From B10-G9 sp964627755 (GTDB lineage: Bacteria > Chloroflexota > Anaerolineae > Anaerolineales > UBA11858): 54,874 bases of DNA. The notes below the pieces were generated by a model. That model saw only the letters and a list, made by a program, of their open reading frames with translations, had not been told where the DNA came from and made no database searches. Shown piece after piece: positions 1 to 7,422 of the stretch (position 1 is its first letter; each line of letters starts with the position of its first letter). The position numbers and the translations under genes are program-made. The DNA lies in assembly GCA_964627755.1 (NCBI GenBank), contig CAZVIH010000007.1, positions 1 through 54,874 on the forward strand. The letters run 5' to 3'.

Positions 1-1107
1 GCCTTTGCGGGAGTGGAGGTTGTTCTGGGTGTTGGAACATGCGGAACGGCCACTCCCTCCCAGACCGCCATTGCCGCCTCTGACGGCAGCTACCAGTTTA
101 CTATCCCTGCACCCAATGCGGGAACCTACTGCCTCAGCATCGATCCCCTCGTGGAACCCAATACTTCCATCCTGATCCCGGGAGGTTTTACAGAGCCTGT
201 GGGCGATGTTTATGAGATCACCCTTACCGAAGGACAGGATATGGCCAATCTTTTCTTCGGTTGGATGTTCCAGTTAGGGCCCAATATCGGCCCCGCCAAT
301 CTGGAGATCACCAACGTTGTTCTAAGCGCCACCACTATCCCGATCAACGACCGTGTAGATGTTGAAGTTACCGTCACCAATATGGGATCAGCACCGGCGT
401 CTGGATACGACCTGGTCATTATTCCCCATTATGGCTGGGGTCCTCCCAACCCAGGCGGATATGTGGCCATTCCGGAGGTAGCACCTGGCGCTAATCAGAC
501 GGTGTTTATATCACCCGGTGTATTATACGGAAATCTGGGGTCCTTCACAATGAGAATCCTGGTGACCGATGACTGGTATGCCCTGGGCGACCCCGATTCT
601 ACCGGTACAGCAGGTGATTATGAGGATTATCCGATCACCGTCACCACCAACTTCTGCAATCCGTTTGAGGATCTGGAAGTGTCTCTGATGATGCTGAATC
701 TTCCAGCAGATACCAGGAAACTGCCGGTTTACGTCAAGGTTAAAGGCGGGGACGGCTTTTTCCCAGGAACAAACCCGGAAGTAATGGACGGACAGCCGCT
801 TTTTGAATATGAAGCCTACCTGGGAAAGATCAAGGGTGAACAATGCGGGCAACAGGGTTTCCCTGATAGATGGTACTGCACATTCCAAATCCCTGAAGGG
901 ATGGAGGGGACCGCGACCTATTATGAACTCAAGGTAAAAGGGTGTGAAGAGTCAGCCTTTATGCAAACCAATCTGCTCATCCCGGTGCCCAAACAGATCG
1001 ATCCCGATCCAGTCTGCACAGCGAACCTTGGTCGTAGTGCTTGCGAAGCAGCCGGCGGCCAAATGAGCACTACGGTGACGACAGCTCCTTATTGTATTTG
1101 TCCCTGA
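1..1107 (+). CDS. Secreted modular protein with CARDB domain (5' partial)
   Basis: The frame is open from base 1, so the true start lies upstream; the GTG at 13 is only the first start-like codon inside the window. The visible N-terminal ~75 residues look like a carboxypeptidase-regulatory or SdrB-like beta domain (GVEVVLGVG..., SDGSYQFTIP, AGTYCLSID). Residues ~95-210 resemble a CARDB/APHP domain (LEITNVVLSATTI, DVEVTVTNMGSAPA). The C-terminal ~150 residues are Cys-containing and end in CICP. This C-terminal half parallels the next gene closely (CNPF, LPADTR, KVKGC/KVKDC, AAGGQMS, final CxCP), so the two are paralogs. It probably acts at the cell surface as a structural or binding protein. 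The ligand is unknown. Confidence 0.8.
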   Translation, partial: AFAGVEVVLGVGTCGTATPSQTAIAASDGSYQFTIPAPNAGTYCLSIDPLVEPNTSILIPGGFTEPVGDVYEITLTEGQDMANLFFGWMFQLGPNIGPANLEITNVVLSATTIPINDRVDVEVTVTNMGSAPASGYDLVIIPHYGWGPPNPGGYVAIPEVAPGANQTVFISPGVLYGNLGSFTMRILVTDDWYALGDPDSTGTAGDYEDYPITVTTNFCNPFEDLEVSLMMLNLPADTRKLPVYVKVKGGDGFFPGTNPEVMDGQPLFEYEAYLGKIKGEQCGQQGFPDRWYCTFQIPEGMEGTATYYELKVKGCEESAFMQTNLLIPVPKQIDPDPVCTANLGRSACEAAGGQMSTTVTTAPYCICP

Positions 1108-1123
1108 ACCAAGTTAATCCACA

Positions 1124-1157
1124 GAACCACTCTGGTCTTTTAATACCAGGGTGGTTC
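1124..1157. repeat. Gene-end hairpin, copy 1 (family C)
   Basis: Arms GAACCACTCTGGT and ACCAGGGTGGTTC pair over 13 positions (one T-G wobble) around the 8-nt loop CTTTTAAT. It lies just after the stop at 1107. A copy with identical loop and right arm is at 2881-2914. No T-run follows, so a classical intrinsic terminator is not certain; it may be a terminator or a repeat carried along with the duplicated genes. Confidence 0.6.
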
Positions 1158-1195
1158 CAACCTGTACAAGACACCTTGCCTGACAGGAGGTATGT

Positions 1196-2392
1196 ATGCA
1201 ATCCAAGAAATTATTTATGCTTCTACTGACCGCCCTTGCTGTTGGAATTGCTGCGGCCGGATGTACACCGGGAGGTCCCTGTGAAATCACCGGGAATGAG
1301 TCCTTAACCATCTACCGCCTGCCCGATCCTGCTTCAGATGTATTTGGCATTCTCCCCGCAGGTGAGAGCCATGAGGTGCTGGCCTACACTGCAAGCGGTT
1401 TTGTTGGCTTTGATCCCGGCATCGCCCAGGCCGGCAATATCGGCTTAGCCCATCACCGCTGGGTCTTATTAAACGCTACCCTTTCCCCATTTTGTCTGGC
1501 CGAGGTAAATCAGGTGACCCTGGCAGAGGTCCTGGCTGATATGCCGCCAACCCCGGTACCTCCAACGCCAAATCCCCCGCCGCCGCCTGATCCCGGAGCA
1601 GCAAATTTGGTCATCACCCAGGTAAAACTACCTGAAGCGCTTTTAGCGGTGGACACGTTCGGTGATGTGGAAGTCACCGTCGAAAATCAGGGGGACGCCC
1701 CCGCAGCAGGATACGAAGTTTGGTTATTCCCCCAATTTGGATACGGACCACAAAATCCGGCTGGGCATAACGCCATTCCAGAATTAGCACCTGGCGCCAG
1801 CCAGACTATATTCTTACCAGATGGGATCATCTACAGTTCACCTGGAATCTTCACCATGCGTGCTCTAGTGACGGATGATTGGCTCTTAGAGGGCGACCCA
1901 ACCTCCACCGGCACCGCCGGGGATCTCAAGGATACTGAAATCCGGATCGTCCCGGGTCTCTGCAACCCGTTTGCAGATGCAGTGATTTCTGTTGTCACGC
2001 TCCATTTACCAGCGGATACGCGCGTCCTGCCATTTTACCTCAAGGTGGAAGGTGGGATAGAAATAGATCCAACCACTCTCGAGGCCAGCCTGGGAGAACT
2101 TAAAGCCTACCAGTGCGGCCTGCAGGGTGGTTTTGAGGACCGGATTTACTGCCTTGTCTACGTACCCGAAGGCCAGGAAGGCCTGGCAAAACAGTTAATG
2201 GTCAGGGTGAAGGACTGCCCTGAACCGGCCTTTGTACAGAATAATATCCTGATACCGGAACTGCTGGCCGGTGATGATCCAGGTCCATCAGTTCCAACCT
2301 GCAAGGCCGATCTCATAGATCCAGACTGCACGGCAGCCGGCGGTCAGATGAGCGACTCATTGAATACAGCTCGTCGTTGTGTTTGTCCCTGA
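1196..2392 (+). CDS. Modular lipoprotein: SH3-like domain, Pro linker, CARDB domain
   Basis: ATG at 1196 follows a perfect AGGAGG (1185-1190). The 398 aa product has a lipoprotein signal peptide (LLTALAVGIAAAGC), so it should be lipid-anchored outside the cell. Residues ~28-105 form a small domain (GPCEITGNESLTIYRLPD..., GLAHHRWVLLN...C) that resembles a bacterial SH3-type fold and recurs in the next gene. A Pro-rich linker (~115-130, PPTPVPPTPNPPPPP) leads to a CARDB-type domain (~135-255) and a Cys-rich C-terminal domain ending CVCP, both shared with the gene before it. The module order suggests duplication and shuffling among the three genes. Molecular function is not recognisable. Confidence 0.85.
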   Translation: MQSKKLFMLLLTALAVGIAAAGCTPGGPCEITGNESLTIYRLPDPASDVFGILPAGESHEVLAYTASGFVGFDPGIAQAGNIGLAHHRWVLLNATLSPFCLAEVNQVTLAEVLADMPPTPVPPTPNPPPPPDPGAANLVITQVKLPEALLAVDTFGDVEVTVENQGDAPAAGYEVWLFPQFGYGPQNPAGHNAIPELAPGASQTIFLPDGIIYSSPGIFTMRALVTDDWLLEGDPTSTGTAGDLKDTEIRIVPGLCNPFADAVISVVTLHLPADTRVLPFYLKVEGGIEIDPTTLEASLGELKAYQCGLQGGFEDRIYCLVYVPEGQEGLAKQLMVRVKDCPEPAFVQNNILIPELLAGDDPGPSVPTCKADLIDPDCTAAGGQMSDSLNTARRCVCP

Positions 2393-2474
2393 GTTATGAA
2401 TAAGAACGACACTGGTAAATAAATTCCGGAAAGTTCACTGCTCAGCTGGACCGTTCACATAGTAGGAGGAAAAT

Positions 2475-2840
2475 ATGAATTTCAAAAAATTCTTGATCCT
2501 GGTTCTGGTAACCCTGACTGTGGGGTTTGCTGCGGCTGGATGTGTGCCGAGTGGTCCCTGTGAGTTCACTGAACATATGGCCATGCAAGTCTACCGGCTG
2601 CCTGATGCGAGCTCAGAATTTCAGGGCACAATGGTCGGGGAGACCCATACGATTTTGGCCTACACTGCCAATGGCTGGATCGGATTTGATCCCGGCTTCG
2701 CCCAGGCCGGAAATATCGGCTTAGCCCATCACCGCTGGGTGTATTTGAACGGGATCGTTACCCCCTCCTGCCTGGCCGGTGTTGACCAGGTGACCCTGGC
2801 GGATGTTCAGGCGGACGTGGCAGCTTCCAGTGGCCCCTAG
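2475..2840 (+). CDS. Short lipoprotein containing only the SH3-like module
   Basis: The ATG at 2475 is preceded by AGGAGG (2464-2469). The 121 aa product has a signal peptide with lipobox (FAAAGC) and a single domain paralogous to residues 20-110 of the preceding lipoprotein: the segments YRLPD, LAYTA, GFDPG, AQAGNIGLAHHRWV and DQVTLA are shared. The underlying DNA is also nearly identical around the GNIGLAHHRWV codons (compare 1420-1465 with 2700-2740), which implies a recent duplication or gene conversion. The linker, CARDB and Cys-rich parts are absent, so this is either a truncated copy or a stand-alone module. No remnant of the lost part is visible downstream. Confidence 0.8.
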   Translation: MNFKKFLILVLVTLTVGFAAAGCVPSGPCEFTEHMAMQVYRLPDASSEFQGTMVGETHTILAYTANGWIGFDPGFAQAGNIGLAHHRWVYLNGIVTPSCLAGVDQVTLADVQADVAASSGP

Positions 2841-2880
2841 GTCTCGTTCCTGGTGAATCCCTTGACAAGGTTAAAAATCA

Positions 2881-2914
2881 GAACCACCCTGGTCTTTTAA
2901 TACCAGGGTGGTTC
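2881..2914. repeat. Gene-end hairpin, copy 2 (family C)
   Basis: Perfect 13-bp stem GAACCACCCTGGT / ACCAGGGTGGTTC with loop CTTTTAAT, located 40 nt after the stop of the short lipoprotein. Loop and right arm are identical to the copy at 1124-1157. It is not followed by a T-run. Confidence 0.65.
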
Positions 2915-2961
2915 CACTGTTGTACTAATCATCGACCAAATTAAGCATCAATTCTTGGATC

Positions 2962-2992
2962 AAAGACGCTTGCGATTACCTCAAGCGTCTTT
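2962..2992. terminator. Bidirectional intrinsic terminator
   Basis: A 10-bp stem AAAGACGCTT / AAGCGTCTTT with an 11-nt loop has A's on one side and T's on the other, so it can work both ways. It separates the lipoprotein genes (plus strand) from the convergent minus-strand island. Confidence 0.75.
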
Positions 2993-3084
2993 TAAGAGCA
3001 ACTGAACATTAGTTAATGAAGACCTGGGTCGACGGCAAACAGGTCATAATGCTGAAAAGTATTTGCAAATAACGGAGATATCTC

Positions 3085-3786
3085 TTAATTATCGTTAAAT
3101 AGTGCCGCTTCAATTTCTAATAAATCTTTGGTGATCAGTTCCAGATCTATGTTGACGGTTTCGGTGTCCCGCTCCAGGCCTGAAATGATCAAGTTAAATC
3201 GCTGGGGAATATCAGCTGCCAGATTGCTGTCAACTTCAGCAATGAGAGAACTAAGATCATCCAATCGCTGCTGAGTATTTATTAGAACATCTTTTGCTCC
3301 CTCGACATCCCCCAGGAAGAGCGCCACGCGCGCATTGCTCACATCCACCAGTATTTTCATTAATGCCAAATGTGCATTTGTCGCCTCGATCTCAGCTAAT
3401 AAATCTTTCTTATCACCCTCAAGGGAAGTAATTCTATCCTTGGATATCTTGTCCGCGGCAGTTAACTGATCATTTTTCGATTGCAAACTATCAGCCTCTT
3501 GAGTGGCCTGATCAAGTGATGCTTGAAGACCAGCTATCGTCTCTTGTAAAGGATTTAAGCGCAAAAAATGGTCAGTGGTGATACCGGCAAGGAAAATAAT
3601 AGCCAGGAGTCCTGCCCAGAAAAGCACTTTGCGGAAAATTCGCCTCGGTCCACTCAGCTGTGGTTTTTCAACCTTTGGAGAATCTTTGACAGATTCCGGC
3701 TGCAGGGGGGTTTTTAATGGTTCTTGAATTTCAGGAGTTGAATTCTCCGGTTGGTTATCTGATTTTTCACTTTCCATGGCTTCCAT
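3085..3786 (-). CDS. Single-pass membrane protein with extracytoplasmic coiled coil
   Basis: The 233 aa product starts at the first ATG, which has AAAGGAGA 6 nt upstream. Residues 1-45 are hydrophilic, rich in E, P, S and K and presumably cytoplasmic. One transmembrane helix follows (~residues 53-72, VLFWAGLLAIIFLAGITT). The rest is almost entirely helical with heptad-like spacing (LQASLDQATQEADSLQSKNDQL...ITSLEGDKKDLLAEIEATNAHL), consistent with a long coiled coil. No catalytic motif is seen. It is the most downstream gene of a run of small minus-strand envelope/stress genes (3.1-6.2 kb) and may act as a scaffold. Family not recognised. Confidence 0.75.
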   Translation of the reverse strand: MEAMESEKSDNQPENSTPEIQEPLKTPLQPESVKDSPKVEKPQLSGPRRIFRKVLFWAGLLAIIFLAGITTDHFLRLNPLQETIAGLQASLDQATQEADSLQSKNDQLTAADKISKDRITSLEGDKKDLLAEIEATNAHLALMKILVDVSNARVALFLGDVEGAKDVLINTQQRLDDLSSLIAEVDSNLAADIPQRFNLIISGLERDTETVNIDLELITKDLLEIEAALFNDN

Positions 3787-3918
3787 TTTCTATCTCCTTT
3801 CTCCATTCAGGCTTTCAAAATAAATCCCCCGGGGTACCCTTCCAGAAATCTCACTTGTGCGGTTAACCAATTTACGTTAAATCATTAGCTTGCAAGCCAA
3901 AACAGTCAGGTCAAACTA

Positions 3919-3990
3919 CCCTTCGAGGGGGTTACCAAAAATCTGTCTTTAGCTGCCTGCCAAAATCAATGCCAACCCCCTCGATCGAAT
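3919..3990 (-). repeat. Long conserved hairpin after small membrane gene, copy 1
   Basis: Arms around CCCTTCGAGGGGGTTA (3919-3934) and GCCAACCCCCTCGATC (3971-3986) can pair through their TCGAGGGGGTT / AACCCCCTCGA cores, leaving a ~38-nt interior. It lies immediately downstream of the stop (3992) of the 56 aa membrane protein gene. A second copy with conserved arms and a different interior is at 5544-5616 behind the paralogous gene. It may be a terminator or 3' regulatory structure. Confidence 0.6.
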
Positions 3991-3991
3991 A

Positions 3992-4162
3992 CTACAGACC
4001 TTTCAGAAGATTTCCGAGGGCTAATAGGACAAAACCAACCACTACCAGCCAGAAGGCGTAACTGGAGAGACCGGCTAAAATCCCCAGTGATGCCAGGATC
4101 CCAAGTACCACCAACGCGCAAGCAATCAAAAAGGTAATTACTTTGGCTTCATAAATTTTCAT
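3992..4162 (-). CDS. Small two-helix membrane protein (56 aa), paralog A
   Basis: This short frame starts at ATG 4162, about 9 nt downstream of AAGGAG; an in-frame ATG at 4171 lies too close to that ribosome site to be preferred. The product begins MKIYEAKVITFLIACALVV and has two hydrophobic helices (~8-31 and ~35-54) separated by GLSSYAFW. The C-terminus FVLLALGNLLKGL matches paralog B (5620-5796), which ends FIVLALGNLMKGV. Both share the AFWLVV/SFWLVV core and a similar downstream hairpin. The two copies and their clean ribosome sites support real coding. Family and function are unknown; the setting suggests an envelope or stress role. Confidence 0.75.
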   Translation of the reverse strand: MKIYEAKVITFLIACALVVLGILASLGILAGLSSYAFWLVVVGFVLLALGNLLKGL

Positions 4163-4213
4163 GGTTTTCATCTCCTTTTCACAATCATTAATTGACCTGT
4201 ACTGTGATCCGCT

Positions 4214-4567
4214 TCATGCATTTCGAATTGCTTTTTTTCCGGCTTTTGTGGCTTTGGATAAATGATCCAATTGCTCTATAGCCAGCTTTTTACCGGACTG
4301 TTTTAAATCCTTGATCTTATCGCGTCCATCACTTGAGAGATCGTTCAGGTTTGAACGGACCTGCGCCATGCTATCTATGACAATATCAGCAGTCTGGTCA
4401 TACAGTTGGATACTTTTTTCCCTGATCTGCATTCTGGTGTCTTTTCCGGATTTCGGTGCGAGCAACAGCATCGTTACAGCGCCAACCAGGCCGCCGATCA
4501 GCAGGCCAGCCAAAAACCTGAATAGGTTATGACTGGGGTAGTTATATTCTTGGTTTTCTGTAATCAT
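4214..4567 (-). CDS. YtxH domain-containing protein
   Basis: The 117 aa product starts at ATG 4567 behind AAAGGAGAAAA. Residues ~14-38 form one glycine-rich membrane helix (FLAGLLIGGLVGAVTMLLLAP) followed directly by the family signature PKSGKDTR and an amphipathic helical tail, as in the YtxH family (general-stress-linked membrane proteins in Firmicutes, molecular role unknown). The tail (~40-117) is charged and probably coiled. Its neighbours are other small stress- or envelope-associated genes on the same strand, though the ~200-nt spacing suggests separate transcripts or a processed message. Confidence 0.85.
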   Translation of the reverse strand: MITENQEYNYPSHNLFRFLAGLLIGGLVGAVTMLLLAPKSGKDTRMQIREKSIQLYDQTADIVIDSMAQVRSNLNDLSSDGRDKIKDLKQSGKKLAIEQLDHLSKATKAGKKAIRNA

Positions 4568-4773
4568 TAATTTTCTCCTTTATGTCCAAGCCTGGTCGCT
4601 TATTTTCGGCTCATTTGCTGACTGACCAGGGCTGGAACCATTTTTCGGATAATTATTCACCGCCAGGACTACCAAGGAAAACTCCTGCATCCCACAGATC
4701 TTATCCTTCAACTTAGAGAGCTCTTTAAGCCTGCAATCAGAGCAGGCAAGAAATCCGAAGAATTATGTTTACA

Positions 4774-4980
4774 TTATTCTTCGATAACAAATGAGATCTT
4801 CATCTGGACGCGGTATTCCGAAATCTGTCCGTCATCATTAAGGATGACTTGCTGATCCTGGATCCATGCAGACTTGAGATTCGTGAGGGTTTTATGTGCT
4901 CGGGCGACGCCGATCTTAATCGCATCATCAAAACTCTTAGGGGAAGACGCAATGATTTCGGTTACTTTTACTACAGACAT
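4774..4980 (-). CDS. Dodecin family flavin-binding protein
   Basis: The start was set at ATG 4980 because AGGAGG lies 8 nt upstream; a longer frame reaching 5007 would cover this ribosome site. The 68 aa product (SVVKVTEIIASSPKSFDDAIKIG...) is a full-length dodecin. It has the KVTEI strand, the S-FDDAI helix, the KTLTNLKSAWIQDQQ segment with the flavin-stacking Trp, and the closing strand EYRVQMKISFVIEE. Dodecins form hollow dodecamers that store or buffer flavins. This fits an organism rich in flavoproteins such as the FixABC operon downstream. Confidence 0.92.
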   Translation of the reverse strand: MSVVKVTEIIASSPKSFDDAIKIGVARAHKTLTNLKSAWIQDQQVILNDDGQISEYRVQMKISFVIEE

Positions 4981-5260
4981 GGCAAGCCTCCTGATAATGA
5001 TTTCCAACAGGATTGAGATTTTGTTATTTCCTTACTAAATTTTTTATAAAAGCACCTCGATCACACCCGACATCCGGGGAGTTCATCTCTGGTCCACCTG
5101 GGGGAAATCAAGATACATTCAGGAATCAGGTTCCTATCTGAAGGCGGGGGTCCCAACCCCACAGGGCTTGTATCCCGTGGAAGTCAGGAACCTCCGCATC
5201 AAAAGAGGTGTATTTTGTTGAGCTTCCTGACGGGGCGGGTGTGCTGATTTCCTTCCGGGA

Positions 5261-5419
5261 TTACCCGATCCCAAGTAATTTTAAAACGACCAGGATGATC
5301 ACGACTATGATCAGAATATGGATCCAGCTGCCTGATTTCGGGAGCTTTGGGCTGATCTTCCCCCCAAAAGCACCAAGAAGCCAAAGCACTAACAGAATAA
5401 TGATAATCGTCCACAACAT
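5261..5419 (-). CDS. Lmo0937/DUF5670-type small membrane protein
   Basis: A 52 aa protein starts at ATG 5419 with AAGGAGA eight bases upstream. It begins MLWTIIIILLVLWLLGAFGG, has a short polar turn (KISPKLPKSGSW), then a second hydrophobic helix IHILIIVVIILVVLKLLG. This layout (MLWTI...WLLG, then HxLLxIxxI) is the signature of the Lmo0937/DUF5670 family, a widespread two-helix protein of unknown function. It sits with the other small membrane proteins of this island. Confidence 0.8.
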   Translation of the reverse strand: MLWTIIIILLVLWLLGAFGGKISPKLPKSGSWIHILIIVVIILVVLKLLGIG

Positions 5420-5543
5420 AATGTTTCTCCTTATGATAGGTCTATGAGATGGACCTCAAAATCCCCCTCTGATTTCTCGCTTGGCTGGTTCACCCATTTA
5501 AGTAAAATAATCGGCGTACCAGCAAAATATATCAGGTTGAAAT

Positions 5544-5616
5544 CCCTTCGAGGGGGCTAACAATGATCTATAATCCATCTGCCGGCCCAGATCAAAGCCA
5601 ACCCCCTCGATCAAAT
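5544..5616 (-). repeat. Long conserved hairpin after small membrane gene, copy 2
   Basis: Arms CCCTTCGAGGGGGCTA and GCCAACCCCCTCGATC match copy 1 (3919-3990) almost base for base, while the ~38-nt interior has diverged. It lies immediately downstream of the stop (5620) of paralog B. Conserved arms with a free interior point to selection on the structure. Confidence 0.6.
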
Positions 5617-5619
5617 AAA

Positions 5620-5796
5620 TTACACACCTTTCATAAGATTTCCGAGGGCTAAAACGATAAAACCAATCACAACCAGCCAAAAAGAATAACCAGCAAGTCC
5701 GCCGATGATGCCTTGATTTGCCAGAACACCCAGGACTGCGAGAATAACTGCGATCCAAAAGGTTACTTCTTTGGGAGCACTAAGTTTGAGATTCAT
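5620..5796 (-). CDS. Small two-helix membrane protein (58 aa), paralog B
   Basis: Starts at ATG 5796 with AAGGAAA about 8 nt upstream. The product begins MNLKLSAPKEVTFWIAVILA and contains two membrane helices (~11-33 and ~38-56). It aligns end to end with the 56 aa protein at 3992-4162: VTF.IA, VLGVLA, GLAGYSFWLVV and ALGNLMKG are shared or similar. The pair arose by duplication that also carried the downstream hairpin. Similar proteins can be found beside YtxH and GlsB-type genes in related bacteria as far as I recall, but I cannot name a family. Confidence 0.72.
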   Translation of the reverse strand: MNLKLSAPKEVTFWIAVILAVLGVLANQGIIGGLAGYSFWLVVIGFIVLALGNLMKGV

Positions 5797-5990
5797 AACT
5801 TCATTTCCTTTTTTTTATTTGCTTGACAATATCCGATTTCAGGATCGGGAATAAAATCGGTTTTCTGATTTGTACAGAAAGCATAGGATACGCTCACGTT
5901 CTTGGTGATAAATACCCTTTGAACAGGGATGCTGGCCACCCCTGTTCATCGATTTCCCGTGGTGCGTATATCTAAACTTTTCCTTCCGAT

Positions 5991-6245
5991 TTATTTCCGG
6001 ATCAATTTAACGATCCAAAGCAAGATGACAGAGCCCAGCAGCGTAACCAGCATGGTTGGAAAGCTGATGGAATCATTGATGGTTCCAACACCCAGTAGGG
6101 GGCTGATGAAATAACCAGCCAGGAACGCGCCCACAACACCTACCACGATATCAAGTATTAAACCCTGTTGTCCGCTAGTTTTCATGATCCGGCTGGCAAT
6201 ATAACCGACAATCGCACCGGCAATCAGGTAAATAAGAATGTTCAT
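5991..6245 (-). CDS. GlsB/YeaQ/YmgE family membrane protein (transglycosylase-associated)
   Basis: 84 aa from ATG 6245 with CAAAGGAGAA upstream. It shows the family layout: helix 1 MNILIYLIAGAIVGYIASRIM, a short loop with GxQGLILDIVVGVVGAFLAGYF, and a final helix LVTLLGSVILLWIVKLIRK. GlsB/YeaQ proteins are stress-induced inner-membrane proteins whose annotated transglycosylase link is weak. It is the most upstream gene of the small-protein island and would be transcribed first if the island is a single unit. Confidence 0.88.
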   Translation of the reverse strand: MNILIYLIAGAIVGYIASRIMKTSGQQGLILDIVVGVVGAFLAGYFISPLLGVGTINDSISFPTMLVTLLGSVILLWIVKLIRK

Positions 6246-6299
6246 TTTTTTCTCCTTTGGATGGTTTAAGTTTCGTTTTTTCTAATCCTGTCATCCTCA

Positions 6300-6686
6300 T
6301 CAGCCAGGGGGTGTCACCCCAGAATGAAAATGCTCTGCTGCATCACGCAAACGTTCAGCTATGCGTTCAGGCAGTTCTCCTTTGCTGATAAACGCATCAG
6401 CGCCAGCAGAGAGAGCAGCTTGCTGGCGGGCATCCAGCTGACTGATGAGGACTATGACCATCGCGGCCGGGCAGACCTTTCTGAGCTGTTCTAGAGCCGC
6501 AGTCGGCGAATGGGGCAGTAAAGCCCAATCAATCAGAAATAGATCCGGACTGCGTTCAGGTGCCTGAGCCAATGCGGAAACCCAATCTGTAGCCTCGGCA
6601 ACAACTTCCATTTTTAAATCCAGAAGCAGCAAGCGAAGCGCAGCAAGTTCATCAGGTCTGGCAACTGCTAAATAGACGCGGGTCAT
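6300..6686 (-). CDS. Receiver-domain-only response regulator
   Basis: The 128 aa product matches a CheY-like receiver fold with no output domain. The phosphoacceptor is Asp53 (LFLIDWALL), the conserved Lys lies in AFISKGE (~102-104) and the Thr/Ser position is in VIVLIS. The acidic pair near residue 10 is replaced by PDE, so phosphorylation chemistry may be weakened. It lies downstream of the NarL-type regulator gene but behind a strong terminator (6700-6735), so it probably has its own promoter. It could act as a phosphate sink or protein-interaction switch for the kinase at 7419-8981; that link is inferred from position only. Confidence 0.8.
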   Translation of the reverse strand: MTRVYLAVARPDELAALRLLLLDLKMEVVAEATDWVSALAQAPERSPDLFLIDWALLPHSPTAALEQLRKVCPAAMVIVLISQLDARQQAALSAGADAFISKGELPERIAERLRDAAEHFHSGVTPPG

Positions 6687-6699
6687 ATACTAATGATAC

Positions 6700-6735
6700 A
6701 AAAAAGAATCCCCGCTTGCATCCAGCAATCGGGGA
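6700..6735 (-). terminator. Intrinsic terminator of the histidine kinase/regulator operon
   Basis: On the minus strand TCCCCG pairs with CGGGGA and an inner TTGC pairs with GCAA around a TGGAT loop, followed by a TTCTTTTTT tract. It lies 40 nt after the stop of the LuxR-type regulator. Confidence 0.85.
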
Positions 6736-6774
6736 ATCTTTGTCTCCGCCATCTGGGGGAATTATAAAATCAAT

Positions 6775-7422
6775 TTAATTTACGAGTTTATGCCGGAAAG
6801 CATAACTCACTGCTTCCGTTCGTGAGACAACCCCCAATTTCGAAAGGATGCTGCTGACATGTGATTTGATCGTGGATGGGCTTACAGACAACCTTCCGGC
6901 AATATCGGTATTGTTCAATCCTTCAACCATCAGGATCAGAACCTCCCGCTCCCGCTCAGTCAGATCCTGACCGGCTTTATGCGGCTGATTGGTACTCTGA
7001 ACAAGGGCTTGGGAAGCATCTGGCGATAGAGTAGCACGCCCAGCATGAGCGGCACGGATGGCTTTAGCCAGATCGTCAGCGGAGATATCTTTAAGCAGAT
7101 AACCAATTGCGCCAGCTTCCAGAGCGTTCTTAACCAGATCCTCCTCTATGAAGCTTGTCAAAGCCAGGATTTGAATTGTTGGAAACTGTTGTTTGATTGT
7201 TTTTATCGTGGTTTCGCCGTCCATACCCGGCATCATCATATCCATCAGTACCACATCCGGCAGAATATCATCACAGAGCAGGATTGCATCAGGTCCATTT
7301 TCGGCCTCCCCCACCAACACCAGGTCATCGAAGGCTGCTAAAAAAAGAGATAATCCCTTACGCACCATGGGGTGGTCATCTACCAGCAAAACGCGAATGG
7401 GTTGTTGTAAGACGTCTGTCAT
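6775..7422 (-). CDS. NarL/FixJ-family response regulator (LuxR-type HTH)
   Basis: 215 aa. The N-terminal receiver (residues ~9-125) has the acidic pair Asp15-Asp16 (VLLVDDHP), phosphoacceptor Asp61 (VVLMDMMMPGMDG), the Thr/Ser switch (LALTS) and Lys in YLLKDIS. A linker leads to a C-terminal GerE/LuxR helix-turn-helix (~150-210: LTEREREVLILMVEGLNNTDIAGRLSVS...TIKSHVSSILSKLGV). It overlaps the upstream histidine kinase gene by 4 nt (ATGA), so the two are translationally coupled and form a cognate pair. Targets are not visible; nearby stress-type genes on the same strand are candidates by proximity. Confidence 0.95.
   Translation of the reverse strand: MTDVLQQPIRVLLVDDHPMVRKGLSLFLAAFDDLVLVGEAENGPDAILLCDDILPDVVLMDMMMPGMDGETTIKTIKQQFPTIQILALTSFIEEDLVKNALEAGAIGYLLKDISADDLAKAIRAAHAGRATLSPDASQALVQSTNQPHKAGQDLTEREREVLILMVEGLNNTDIAGRLSVSPSTIKSHVSSILSKLGVVSRTEAVSYAFRHKLVN

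Noticed and set aside
5823..5858. Plus-strand promoter TTGACA...TAAAAT
   Set aside because: The spacer is about 23 nt, too long, and no plus-strand gene follows.
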